DNA from: Coptis chinensis
Taxonomy: Eukaryota > Streptophyta > Magnoliopsida > Ranunculales > Ranunculaceae
NCBI GenBank assembly: GCA_015680905.1
Contig: CM027378.1
Location: forward strand, 57,127,501-57,191,500
Length of the DNA stretch: 64,000 nt
Direction of reading: 5' to 3'
The notes under the pieces are model-generated. The model made no database searches. It was not told the DNA's origin and worked only from the letters and a program-made list of their open reading frames with translations. Within the stretch, counting starts at the first letter, position 1. Each line of letters begins with the position of its first letter. Of this stretch, positions 23,402 to 34,390 are shown piece by piece. Both the position numbers and the translations under genes were made by a program.

Positions 23402-23489
23402 TGATTTTATGAAGAATTTTGAAATAATTAGGAACAAGTCAACAAAATTTATCTGCAAAGTCCTTCCCGAATAAAGAAATCCTATCCTT
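22801..23489. other. No gene; long T run
   Basis: Non-coding. It includes an uninterrupted T run of about 34 at 23366-23399. A word like AGACTAAGCTCAATGGTG at about 23117 is loosely complementary to CACCAAACCATTGGACTTAG at about 23980-24005, which might be the ends of a decayed inverted-repeat element. Confidence 0.4.
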
Positions 23490-23693
23490 CTAAAAACAAA
23501 CTTCGTTAGAACCAGTTGTCATAACGTTACTGTTCATAACTTTCTGAAGTCTCTTGAAAAGCCCAACAGACTGTTGTTCCAAGAAACCGAACGTGTCGAA
23601 ACTAAACGGAATGAAACAATGATGGTTAGCCCTGCAAGCTTCCTCATGCTTCACTGTCTTCCTTGTCGCTGCTCTTTTAACTGCTTCTCCCAC
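23490..23693 (-). pseudogene. C-terminal fragment of a reverse-transcriptase-related protein
   Basis: The 67-codon minus-strand frame reads ATRKTVKHEEACRANHHCF, then IPFSFDTFGFLEQQSVGLF and KRLQKV. The pattern H-x4-C, F-x-PF-x-F-x-x-x-G and a following KR helix resembles the C-terminal tail found on plant LINE-type reverse-transcriptase-related proteins. Only this tail is present. The call is tentative. Confidence 0.35.
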
Positions 23694-24587
23694 CTCAAAA
23701 TCACCATTCCGGTAATAAAAGAGATAGAGAGAGAATTCAGAGAAAGAGTAAAATAGAGAGGGGATTAAAGAAAGAATTATACACGCCTTTGTAAGTGACG
23801 GATACCAAAAGCAAAATTTGTTTTCTCACCCCGCCAGTACTAATGGCAACTAGCTGCATGCATTTTTTTGGGTTTTTCCGCTGCACGCCTACGCCACTGG
23901 TGGGTACAAAAAAATACATTGGGTTCACGAACACTATCCCACTAACTCTATACACTTTGCTATTGTGGTTTCGCGCAATGACGCACCAAACCATTGGACT
24001 TAGCCTAAGTCATTAAACAGTAAACTATTAACACAAAGTGGAGGGCCTAATACACTATAGAGAAGTGGTACCACTAGCCAAATCCAAAGTTAGAAGGTAG
24101 ATTTTCTCTCTCGATTATCGGATGTGACCACCATGCATGTAGGATCACTACACTACTACAGAATGACACATATACCACGGTCAATAAGAACGTTTATACC
24201 ATGGTTCTTCCAAAAACCATGGGAAATATTTATATACCACGGCGGAAATTTCTTTGGTCATTGGTTTACTAGTATATGCCACAGTTACATGAAAACCGTG
24301 GGATAAGTTGGGCCATATACCATGGTTAGTTTTTTTTTTTTTTCAGCATGAGAGTACTGCACATTCCCACTACCTTAAACATAAACAATGGTATATAAAT
24401 TTTCCACTTTCTACCGTGGTTTATGACTTTATGCCAAATAGTCAAATACGAAAAAAAAAAATACACAGTACGAAACTCATTCAAATTGGATTCCTGCTAT
24501 TCTCTCGGTCTCTCCCCACAACTTCTACAGTTCTACGACTCTTAGGATTCCTGCAACAGTGAGAAAATCCACCGTCACTACACAATA

Positions 24588-24775
24588 CACTACACCATAA
24601 TAGGATATTTGCAACACGCACCTTTTTTAATTTGCAACGGTTATTTAGCGTTAGTAATTTTCCAACGTTAAATAAGCGTTGGTAATGTTGTAAAGCGTTG
24701 TTTTATTTGGGTGAATTTCCAGAATTAATTGCTAACGCTTTTTAAGCGTTGGAGAAGTGTTACAAATTAAAAACT
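24588..24775. repeat. CACTA-like end inside the larger CACTA element
   Basis: CACTACACCATAATAGG begins here. It is followed by inverted words such as GCAACGGTTATTTAGCG, AACGTTAAATAAGCGTTGG and GCTAACGCTTTTTAAGCG. This is the style of a CACTA terminus plus subterminal repeats, different from those of the host element. No partner end was found, so it may be a truncated nested element. Confidence 0.4.
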
Positions 24776-24837
24776 TAAAAATTTGGTGAACAGAGGAAAC
24801 GAAAAAAATCGAAATATAAAACACAACTTTTTTTTCT

Positions 24838-24976
24838 CTCCTCTCTCTCTCTCTCACCGCCGCATTATTTCAAGATCCCTAATTTTCACACTCCTCAAAA
24901 TCAAAATCAAAATCGTTACTAGTAAAGAAAGAAGAAGAAGAAGAAGAAGAAGAAAACAAGTAGTTTGCACTTTGAG
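24838..24976 (+). promoter_or_regulatory. Possible captured 5' untranslated region
   Basis: A CT repeat (about 24838-24856), CACCGCCGC, and a GAA run (about 24930-24952) are followed by a donor-like GAG|GTAATAAT. CT-rich leaders with a first intron are common in plant genes. Its position upstream of the captured exons suggests it could drive or lead a chimeric transcript. This is inference from composition only. Confidence 0.3.
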
Positions 24977-25028
24977 GTAATAATCTTTCATTTTTTTTCT
25001 AGTTACTTTTGTTTCTGTTATTTCATTA

Positions 25029-25340
25029 TGCAGTCATCTGGGGCTTGTTGAGCTAGGTTGCAGTTTCTTTGATTCAATAAGTTCAGTCTACAAAATGATT
25101 CCATCAGAAGAGAATTTCGGTAGCTTAGTTGATTTATTTTCACGAAATGGGTTCCTTGAAGAAGCCAAACATGTGCTTGAAGTAATGCCCTTCATGCCTT
25201 GGCCAGTTGTTTGGAGATCCATACTGAATGGCTGTAGGATTCATGGGAACAGAAACTTGGGTGAATGGGCATCCAAGCATTTACTTCAGTTGGTTCCTAA
25301 AAATGATGCAGCTTATGTTTTGTTGTCAGTAAAAGCTTAA
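25029..25340 (+). pseudogene. Captured PPR protein fragment (end of PPR array and E motif)
   Basis: From TGC at 25029 the frame reads CSHLGLVELGCSFFDSIS, then VDLFSRNGFLEEAKHVLE, WRSILNGCRIHGN and HLLQLVPKNDAAYVLLS before a stop. This is the end of a PLS-type pentatricopeptide array passing into the E motif. Members bind organellar RNA and many are editing factors. The frame starts just after an acceptor-like TTATGCAG and lacks the N-terminal PPR repeats and any DYW domain. Sequence after 25340 decays. It is a gene fragment carried by the CACTA element, not a working gene. Confidence 0.8.
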
Positions 25341-27540
25341 GGCAAATGTGACTGGTCAAATGAGGGAGAGTCCTAAAAAAGAAACAAAGAGTGTATGTTA
25401 ACAAAGAAGAAATATGCTGCTAATTTCATCTCTATTCCATTCTTTTCTATAGTTCGTCACCAAAGGTATCAATCTGGCTTTCCTTGTAGAATTTGCTTAA
25501 TATTGTTTCAACAGGGAAACTGTGTAATCTTGAATCTGATAGCTGCAACTTTTGTTTTTGTTTTATTTTTCAAAATTGCACGCCAGGTTGGTTACCGAAG
25601 CTTTTCTATAATAGAGAGAAAGTAGCAGTCAACGTATCTGGAACTTAATTCAAAACAAGTTACACTTAAGCTATGAACCTCAAATTGCTCGTGTTTGGTT
25701 GGAAAGTTGCAAGTCTGACAAGGGTGGATGGAAGGATATCTTGTGGAAGTATTGGTTTTGTGTTTAAGTTTAAACAACCATTTTGTTACAGGTAAAACCA
25801 ACAAGTACGTAGCGGCCCTGTTATTTTTTTTTAACTCCATTAGAAGTTATCAAATTATGTTGATGGTCCTAAGGTTACAACACCTTATTCAGGTTTATGG
25901 TGTGATCTGGTATCCCCTCATTGACAAAATATGGAGGGGAAAAATCATGCAGAGATAGTGGCATTGGACATCAAAGTGATGATTTGGTACTAGTTGTCTA
26001 GTAACGCTGCAAGGAGGAAGGACTGGTTTCAAAACCTGGTTTTCTATTGTGCCTATTTATTCAAGCGATAAAAGTTCAGCAGGCTATCTCAAGTAAGTCA
26101 GTTTTCTACCTAGTACTTACATGTCAGTATGTCACAGAACAGAGTAACTGAATGCAAGGGTGTGGGCATGTAGCTCTGTTTATGTGGGGGTTTGCAGATT
26201 TAGTAGGAGATCTACATAGTCGCTTTGGACTTTAGGTGCCACTCGAAACCATTGCCTGGTAACTACTGCTACTTTAAGGCAAAATTAGGATACGCATTTG
26301 TTTCAGTGTCCTTTGCTTTTCTACTTTGGGCCTTTTTGTTTTAATGCCATAGGTCCTCCAAGCCCATTTTGTCAAGATCTTATTAATGTTTCAACCACTG
26401 TATTCATTTTTTGTCAACTTTACAACCTGTCCTTATTTTACTAGCTTAATTAAAGAGAGAGAGACCATAGGCTAGCTGGTCTACTTGAGAACATGATTTT
26501 ATTAATACAAGTCGAGGTCTGCCTAACCTCTAGCTTCTTAAAAAAAAAAAAAAGAGACTAGCTGATCTACTGTAACGACGTTATTGGATGCAGACTTGGC
26601 AGTAAATTATGGACACTGCAAATAAATATATTTACGGTCTTTATATGGTATTTTAAAGTTTTGAAATGGAATCAATCAATTGATTTTAAGTGGTTGTAAT
26701 AACATTTGTATGTTAAACTGTTCTAGCTTTTTAATAGTAAGCTTTCAATGGAATGGAGGCAATCTCTAGCCCACCGGGAGGGTATAGGTTTGAATGCGAT
26801 TGTGATATCTCTCAACTGCAGCAAGCATAACAAAATGAAGTAGAAATTGACCGGGCTCACAATAGGCTCAGAATTCTCATAATGAGACCCAACCCAGAGG
26901 TCAATGTATTTAGAAAATGGTTCCATTTGTGATCGTGTGGGATATGGTTGGAAAGTATTAGATGACAGTTTGATGGTAAATGTATGAATATCCAGAATGT
27001 CATCCTGACCATAAAAGGCCTTCTTTGCTAGTGGAGTAAAGTGTTTGTGGATTTTAGAAGCATTAATTTTGAGTCTTTTATTGTGAGATGGAGTGATATT
27101 ATTTATAGAGTTCCTGGATGTGGGGTTGTTAGGGTTTTAGTCTTTGATGATGTTCTTGTATTTTTTTTCTTTCCTTTTTTCCTTGTGCTTTTAGGTTACT
27201 CCTTTTTTATTTGAATGAAAATCTTCACTTTACCGATGAAAGCATAAAATAAGAAGTCCCTACTGATAAAAAAAAAAACAAAAAAGACAAGTTCTACCCT
27301 ACTACTTGAGTTATTAGTTATTACATATTGCATGTTTTCTTATGTATTACACATGGACATGTGTTTCCTTATCTATGGTACTACTTACCAGCATATAAGT
27401 AATTGCAAGTAATTGTGGTACATGTTTATCCATTTATGCACTTTTTTGGTTAGCTGATTATATTACATTTAACATTGCATAAACTGCTGGCTTTCTTGAA
27501 ACCTATAAGCTCACGCTCCTGAGAATTTATGCCATTGCAG
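25341..27540. other. CACTA interior without recognisable genes
   Basis: Non-coding. An A-rich run near 27270-27280 after a TTTATTTGAATGAAAATC block could be the tail of a small retroelement. I found no protein similarity that I would defend. Confidence 0.4.
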
Positions 27541-28315
27541 ATGTTAGAACTGCAGTGAAAAATAAAGTTCCCCTCGTCTGCTCTTTAACCTTGAATTGGG
27601 TTACATATTGTATCGAGACTAGCAACAAGGCTGTTGTTCTTAAGTTGCATAAGGAAGCCCATATGTATGGAGGTCAGTGAATATGTGCACATCAATGCTC
27701 ACTTATTATTCTTTTTACTTTTTTTTACATTATGATGTTGGGCAAAATAAGTATAAGCTGTTTATTTCGTACATTTGATAAACTTTTATGTGTTTTGTAG
27801 TGCTTAAATGATGGAACCCCTGAAGTTAGAGATGCCTCATTTTCTGTCATGGCAGCAATAGCTAAGGTAGTTTGTTGTAAAGTATGTTACTGTTAGTGAG
27901 ATTACTTTGATGGTAACTAAAGGAAAAATCCAACCTTTGAAAGCAACTGTGTTTTAGATTCTACTTTTGTAGTCTCTACTGCTCTCTTTTGACATGGAAT
28001 GTTTTTTTTATTGTTCTTTGTTCTTTCTGATAGTCTGTTGGAATGAGACCTTTAGAAAGGTCTCTTGAGAAACTTGACGAGGTGAGGAAAAAGAAGCTCG
28101 CAGAAATGATTGGGGGCTCTGGAGGTGGTCTGCTTCCTAGCACAACTACAGGTCCGCGTATTTTTAATTCAGTCATCCTTTTTTGTTAGAATATGCATTT
28201 TTTTGAATTTTTTATATTCGGAAGGCTTTTGGCGCTGTTCTTTTCGCTGTTTTGCTCACAATTTGGTTTACCAGCACCGGTTTCAACTTCAAGTGGGAGC
28301 CTCTCAGGTCCAGAG
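27541..28315 (+). pseudogene. MOR1: Captured MOR1 (XMAP215/TOG family) fragment, four exons
   Basis: Four exons with consensus splice sites are visible: 27541-27672, 27801-27866, 28034-28151 and 28275-28315. They read VKNKVPLVCSLTLNWV and SNKAVVLKLHKE, LNDGTPEVRDASF, GMRPLERSLEKLDEVRKKK and STSSGSLSGPE. This is a TOG-domain end and linker of MICROTUBULE ORGANIZATION 1, a cortical microtubule polymerase. Reading phase is kept across the introns. The exception is a loss of about five bases after KLHKE in the first exon, which shifts frame. Intron retention shows that DNA, not mRNA, was captured. The rest of this very large gene is absent. Confidence 0.87.
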
Positions 28316-29967
28316 GTGTGTTCAGTTCTTGGTTTATCTTCTTTCACATATTTTTACTATCGTTTTTTTTTGTTGTGGCAATGATTCAACTGGCTTCATC
28401 GTTAGGATCTATTATCATTGTTGTGTTCTTCTATGAGTTCTGTCTCTCGTTATTTATTTGATAGAAAAATATTTAGTTAGTTCATATTTCTTATTAACAT
28501 ATACCTAATTGATTATGCTCCGATCATGCCAATACTAAATTTTCAAGTGTATAATATTGTTTCCAGTTCCACAGTTAACAAACTTATTTGATATTCTCAG
28601 GAAATCTGCTTTTAAGTTTGAAGGATCGATTACGTTGTATTATTGATTAAGAAAAGAAAACCCTCGATTACGTACTATTATGTCTACCTGTTCTAAATGT
28701 TATCAGGGGCTCTTTGATTCTTCTACCAAATTTGTTCCTCTTGTGCTAGTTCATTGTCCATTTTGTTTGTTTGGTGTATTATTTGTTGTTGTGAAAACTA
28801 CAATTCAGTGATTAAGTAGGTTCATTTGACCCTTCTTTACTGCTTATTTGTTAAAGTAACATGATGACCAATACTTGTAGTCCTGTACTGAATGCATACC
28901 ATACCATTAGCATTAACCAACCACACATTTCTTTTATGTTTTCTTGTTTTTGGGTTTGTTATTTGTATCCGCTTAATATGATTTTGTACCTTTTTTCCCT
29001 TTATATTTTCATTTATCTTGTGGCTTTTGTATTGTACTGTATTTAAGTGTATTGCCTGTGTTTAACTTCAGTGCTACAAAGTCCATAAATATTTTTATAA
29101 GACTGTTGAAGTAATAGTTTGAATTATTTGACTTGAAGAGTTCAATGTAGAAGGAGAAAGAGAAGATAGAATGATGAAAGAAGACGAAAAGAGAATGTTG
29201 TGTGTTGTTGTCACATGCACTTGCACTTATATTTAGTTAAAGTGACTGAGCCACTGCATGAGAAAGCATAAATGGCCATTTTCTCCAGACCTTGTAATAA
29301 CGCAATTTGTTAATTGTCTCTGTACACTTGCCTCCATGTTGGTGCACTTTCAATAATGACAGCTATGAAATTACCTAGAGTTGATCTTTTGGTAGGATGT
29401 TAGAAAATAGCTCATTAGTCTTCAGGAAGTGGGCATCATCACGGGGTTGACATGGATCACCCCATCTTGGCTGTGAGCATGATGATTATATCAATTTCTG
29501 TTAAAGAAATGTACTGACCAAATCTAAAGGTTTTAACTCTTAAATATTGCTGGTCTTGTTGGTCCAAAAAGTGGACTGAATCCGGCTAAAGTCAATAAAA
29601 ATCTCCGATTTAACATTTAATTTGACTTTTATCCTCCAATTTTACAATTGGATTGCTTTGGGTTTTGATTAGATATCCTGCATACATGTTAGTGTGCAAG
29701 GCATAATAAGATTTTGGTTGTTGTGCTCATTGATAATGTGTTTTTTTTTTGTTGTTCCAGGGCTTATTCTGGTTTTGCTAACGTATTATGTCTTGGAACA
29801 TAACATTGGGATAAATGATATTGATGATTATTGTTGTGTTTGAAGTGTGTTGTTTGTTGGACACTGTGCTTAGCTCTAGGAGTGTCACTATTAACATAAT
29901 CACAATATGAGATAATTGTATGTGAATTCAGTTACAGAATTTGACACATGTTCCCATTCTTTTTCAG
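28316..29967. other. CACTA interior without recognisable genes
   Basis: AT-rich, intron-like sequence between the MOR1 exons and the methyltransferase exon. No coding segment with family similarity was found. Confidence 0.4.
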
Positions 29968-30244
29968 ATTTACAGCAACACTGATTGATAAGCCCCTTTG
30001 GTTAATGAGTGTGGTACCAATCAATCTACTAGATACTATGTGTGTTGTTTTCGACCGAGGTTTGATTGGTATATATCATGACTGGTGCGAGGCTTTTAAT
30101 ACATATCCTCAAACATATGATCTCCTGCACACTAATTACCTCTTCAGAAATCTTACAAAGAGGTATAGAATTGCTACACTGAAGGAGACATACACGCAAG
30201 ATGAACTTGACGGTGTTCGACTCGATATTATTCAGTTCATCTAG
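29968..30244 (+). pseudogene. Captured fragment of a plant PMT/QUASIMODO2-type methyltransferase
   Basis: After an acceptor TTTTTCAG the frame gives FTATLIDKPLWLMSVVP, DRGLIGIYHDWCEAFNTYP, TYDLLHTNYLF and LTKRY. This is the central part of the plant DUF248 methyltransferase-like family, Golgi proteins involved in pectin and wall polysaccharide synthesis. From about 30170 the frame diverges into KETYTQDELDGVRLDIIQF, which I cannot match to that family, and then stops. That looks like a fusion or a frame change. Only one exon is present. Confidence 0.8.
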
Positions 30245-30393
30245 GAAAATGGGGTGTTTCAGTTGGAAGCGAATGAGGATGAGTTTTAGCTATGTTCGGA
30301 TCCCTCCAGTTTAATTTATGAGTCTTACCTTTTTAATTTATGAAAAGGAATTTGAAGTTTGTTTTCTTAGTGCACTCAAAAAATTAATGGAAG

Positions 30394-30396
<3 letters not shown>

Positions 30397-30424
<28 letters not shown>

Positions 30425-30547
30425 TTTTGCAATGTTTGATAGTTTATTGTACATTTTGGAATTTGTTGGGATGGAAATGTTGTATGTAGGCAGGCTGTGT
30501 AAATTTTGTTATGCAGGTTCGGTTTTTAAGTGGAAGACTGTTATTAG

Positions 30548-30590
<43 letters not shown>
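30397..30590. repeat. Two ATT microsatellites
   Basis: An (ATT)n run of about 30 bases near 30397-30426 and another of about 40 bases near 30545-30583, the latter grading into TATATATA. They sit just inside the right subterminal region of the CACTA element. Confidence 0.9.
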
Positions 30591-30890
30591 TACCACGGTT
30601 TGGCATAAACCATAGTGTTTAGTATAACTATATACCACGGTATTATAACACATACACTAATATAAACCATGGTTTCAATAGCTTATATGCCATGGTTACG
30701 GTGACAACCGTGGTATATAATGGGCATACAAACCCACGTTCTTTGAAAACCGTGGTATCCGTTAAACATATATACCACAGTTTTGCTATTATTATATACC
30801 ACACCACCTATTGTCACGGTTGTATAACAGTGGTAAATATATTTATACCACACTTAAAAACAGTGGTATAAGTGTCATTCTGTAGTAGTG

Positions 30891-31720
30891 CTAGCCTGGT
30901 CAAACCCAAGCTTGGCAAAATGATCAACAACAAAGTTACCTTCTTTGTACGCCCAATGAAGTTTAAACTGATATTCCAACAAGAACTAACATGTCCTTGA
31001 TATCCACTATAATGGACATAATTTCCCAAGACAAAAGTTGTGAATTGTTCTTGATGCAACTATAAAGGTACTATGAATTAGTTTCAAAGATGACATAATC
31101 TAGCTGTAATTTGATACTCATTTGCAAGCTCGTTTGCAATGCCAATGTCTAGGCATAGAGAGAAGAAGCCCTCCGAATAGGAATACTAAATTCTAATATA
31201 ATTTTTCCAAAAGCATCACGTAAAATGCCACTAGATTTCCGTACGAAAAAGTGTCCACATTAAATTTTAAATAATTTGAAGGCGGTGGCAACCAATATAT
31301 AACAATGGACGAGTGCATATGCAGAACTACAAGTTTAATTGTCGAATGTGCAATCAGTAATTCATCTGACAATTTCAATGCTTGGATGGCGGTAAATCAA
31401 TGATGAAATTTGATGAAAGTGGAACTTATTTCTTTCTAACCAAAGTAACCATAGAATAACAGTAAAGAGAGTTTGGAGTCGATCAACATCATTTGTTCTA
31501 CCAAAACACCAAAAATATCAGCCAACCAATTCATAAAATATCAGTTTGGATGGCTATAAGTGTCGTTTTTCGCTGAAACCATCTTAACACATGTTCGCAC
31601 ATTATCCCTACGTAACTATGAAGATTGGACTTGATGATGTGGTTGCCAAAGAGATTTGGCTACGTTGTTGGTTAATAGTTGCGGAAAGTTATTAATAGGC
31701 TGGGTCCAAAGTAAGTTTGT
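30891..31720 (-). pseudogene. LINE ORF2 C-terminal relic with RNase H, cut by the CACTA insertion
   Basis: On minus, in changing frames, I read a WLERNKFHFHQ segment (about 31440), WLPPPSNYLKFNVD (RNase H start, about 31300), ILRDAFGKIILEF, and HWAYKEGNFVVDHFAKLG at about 30960-30905. The last is the RNase H end, lying directly against the CACTA terminus. Stops and frameshifts abound. Its continuation should lie just left of 24151. Confidence 0.65.
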
Positions 31721-32563
31721 ACATCATACTATGCTTGTAAACAATCTATCTTTTCATACAGTTGATCTTTGGTCCGTGCACTGAAGCAGCCTGAAAGCAA
31801 GGACCGCCCTGGGCATATGTTGTTTAAGCATTTGCATAGGCCCCAAAATAAACCAAAACAAAAGGCCCATTAAACTATAAAAAATCCATTATATTGTTAG
31901 AAACCCAAACAAAAACCTATATTTAAAAAAAATAAATAAATATGTAAAGGTCCATTTTGTGGACCTTTCATTGGGCCATTGAAACTCAAGGTCAGTCCTG
32001 CCGAAAGCATGCCAGACAGCCAGAGTTTCACTCCCAATCTCGCAACTATACTTGGGCTACAACCCAATTTTATGTAAAAAAAATGCACAATGTGAATACA
32101 AACTCGCAACTATACCTTTATATCTCTCTTTCTTTGCGATTATTGTGGACATATAAAAATGTTTTTAATTTTCTTGTACTTCATTTTTTTTATTCAAGTT
32201 ACATATTTGATAAGATCAAATGGTTAAGTTATATTGTGCAGATTTAAGAAAACAGTACTCTTAAACGCCACCGGCTTTTTGTTTTATTTTTTTATATGCA
32301 CTCTGCTTTTCATACTTACCAGAGTTTGTAATTAGATAAGAATTTCCAACATTTTCTTTCTTACTTCTTGATATAATTATTCATTTCCATCTGACCATCT
32401 CCAATCTACACTTCAAAAAGTCCTCTTCGCTCTAATTACAAAATAAAATAAAAATAAATATATTATAAATCAGGTTCCCTTTTTCTTTGCCGTCCTTCTC
32501 CATTTAGCCATCACGCATCAGCTATTGTATTATTGCTATCTTAACTCTATTTTGGAAGACGAC
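31721..32563. other. No gene seen
   Basis: Non-coding. Around 31795-32010 a GGCCC- and GCCCATT-bearing block recalls decayed DNA-transposon sequence, but I cannot mark ends or a target duplication. Confidence 0.4.
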
Positions 32564-32572
32564 TTTTATTAT

Positions 32573-33451
32573 GGGCGCGACTACAACACAAGGCCCAGCA
32601 CCCTAAAAACTTACGAAGTCTAACCTGATTGGCTAAAAAAGAATGACGTGGCGAGAACTAACAGTCCACTTCTTCTTCCTGATTTCTCTATCTTAATTTT
32701 TTATACCATGCTTCTCTGTCCGTCAAAGAAAAGGACGATCTAGAAATTTGAAGGGTTGAACTAATAATAGGTAATGTAACTCCCTTCTCCCTGGAAACAA
32801 TCTTTGTATATTTTTCAGGGTTGCTATTACACATAGAAACAGAAATACACTCAGGGAAATAACGCAATGAGTTTAGTAGGATAGTCATAGCTATAATTTA
32901 GTGTTTTAAGAGGAGTTATTTTGAATGTGCTGGACGATAGCATTAATACTAAGAAAAATAAAGCAGATTTTCAAATCCTGCTGTTTATCGAACTTTGTTG
33001 GACTATATTTTGTGAAGAAGAAAACAGGCTTTTGTGCTTACTCTATCTTCCTTGCTTTTTAGATTTTAATTTGGTTGCGTCTCTATCCAAGTTTGATAAA
33101 CTGTCACTCTTATTTCAACTTATGAAGTGAACCAAGACACCCTTTCTCGGCTAGGAGATATCATCCTTTGGGCATTTCGTCAATGGAGCTCTTCATTGGA
33201 AAGCTGGTAGACTTAAGCAAAAAGGTGGATTTAAAACTGTCGGATACAATTGCATCTTTTGATCTTGCAGATGAGGACTTGAGATAGAGAAATTAGGAAG
33301 AAGAAGTGGACTTGTGTTGTTCTCGGTCTTTGGTTATCTTAATTTCTCGCTCTTTTTTAGTTCTCGCCACATCATTCTTTTTTAGCCAATCAGGTTGGAT
33401 TTCCTAAGTTTTTAGGGTGCTGGACCATGTGTTGTAGTCGCGCTCGCGCCC
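32573..33451. mobile_element. Mutator-like element with captured gene sequence, 879 bp
   Basis: The left end GGGCGCGACTACAACACA and the right end (complement of GGGCGCGAGCGCGACTACAA) form long inverted repeats continuing about 90 bases with few changes. The right copy has a 6-base GAGCGC insertion near the tip. The 9-base TTTTATTAT lies on both sides (32564-32572 and 33452-33460), the Mutator-like target length. The unique interior includes an F-box-associated-like segment. Confidence 0.9.
33168..33286 (+). pseudogene. Probable F-box-associated domain fragment inside the MULE
   Basis: The frame gives FGHFVNGALHWKAGRLKQKG and, after a one-base shift, TIASFDLADEDLR. The 'FVNGALHW...SFDLADE' pattern is the core of the F-box-associated interaction domain, the substrate-binding part of many plant SCF ubiquitin ligase subunits. 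It is short and frameshifted. No F-box itself is seen. Confidence 0.45.
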
Positions 33452-33460
33452 TTTTATTAT

Positions 33461-33783
33461 GGCTTTCTAGAATTATTTTTCATTCAATTTAAGAATACAA
33501 ATCATTCATTAATTCGATAGAGGCATAAAGTACCTTCAATGTGGGGGATTACATCACTAGTTTTTTTTTGGGTAACCCCCTAGCTTTTTATTGAATATTT
33601 CCAGCATACATCATCTCTTGTCTATCCTCCATTACAATGTGACTAAGGGGCATGTGTTGAACTTTACATGTGTACTGCATGTAGAATTGAGAATAGAATG
33701 AAGAGATTATTATTCATTAATGCTTGCATACCATTTCGTGATGTCTAGGTGCTCTGATTACTTAAAAATGTGCTATTGAAATG
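33461..33783. other. No gene; dispersed repeat with a small insertion
   Basis: The sequence shared with 12370-12450 is here split after CAATGTG by about 95 bases beginning GGGGATTACATC. CAATGTG recurs on the far side (about 33636-33642), suggesting a small insertion with a 7-base target duplication. Confidence 0.4.
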
Positions 33784-34015
33784 TGTTAGTAGTGATGCTA
33801 GGAGAGTTGTGACATTGTTATAATAGGAAACCAAGAAAGAGAAGAATGGAGAAGAGTGGAGGCTAAGAGAATAGGGTTCGAGAGTGTTATTTTTCTATCC
33901 TTTAGTTCATATATATTTATACTTGACTTACTTGGGTGTCAAACTACTCAAAACAGCAACTACTAAATATGTATCCACACTTATAGAAACGTGAGATATT
34001 TTACATACTTCAACA
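33784..34015 (-). repeat. 3' LTR of a short LTR retrotransposon
   Basis: 232 bp, TGTTAG...CAACA as written on plus. It is paired with 35960-36190. On minus it is preceded by a purine tract (complement of CTCCCCCTCAA at 34014-34024), so it is the 3' LTR of a minus-strand element. Confidence 0.85.
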
Positions 34016-34390
34016 CTCCCCCTCAAATTGTAATTACACAAACTATACATATTACAGCTTGGATGACAGAAATAAAGACAAGAATATTACTCCCCTTTTC
34101 GCATATAACGTCTTTAGTTGAAGAACTCAAACAACTGTTGAGACATTTTAGAAAGTGAAACTGTCGGTTTAGGCAATGACCTAACCTGAATACTGAAGTA
34201 GTTCCACAGTCACAAGCTGTAACCATAACATATGTTTAATGGCGCGCTTTTTGGCTGCTGCTTGCTCCATTTGTTGTTATAGCTGTCACAATACAAATTG
34301 CAAACAATAACACTGATTTGATGTGCACTTTTTAGCTGCTACTATCAATATCATTGTTGAAGTCAACAAAATATTGTTATGGGTACTCTT

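Larger units (their letters stand above)
24151..30890 (+). mobile_element. Non-autonomous CACTA transposon carrying host gene fragments
   Basis: The left end is CACTACTACAGAATGACACA and the right end is its complement, GTGTCATTCTGTAGTAGTG. The 3-base CTA flanks both (24148-24150 and 30891-30893), as CACTA elements require. Subterminal regions on both sides (24170-24430 and 30585-30880) carry many copies of TATACCACGGTT in both orientations, the expected transposase-binding repeats. In 6.74 kb I see no transposase. Instead there are fragments of a PPR gene, MOR1 and a plant DUF248-type methyltransferase gene, all in plus orientation. It sits inside a LINE RNase H relic. Confidence 0.93.

Noticed and set aside
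23117-24005. Inverted-repeat transposon between these points
   Set aside because: The complementary words are short and mismatched and no target duplication was found.
29120-29400. Solo LTR starting TGTTGAAG
   Set aside because: No matching second copy, end motif or target duplication could be found.
30318-30608. 96-codon frame with leucine and isoleucine runs
   Set aside because: The runs are translated ATT/TTA microsatellites.
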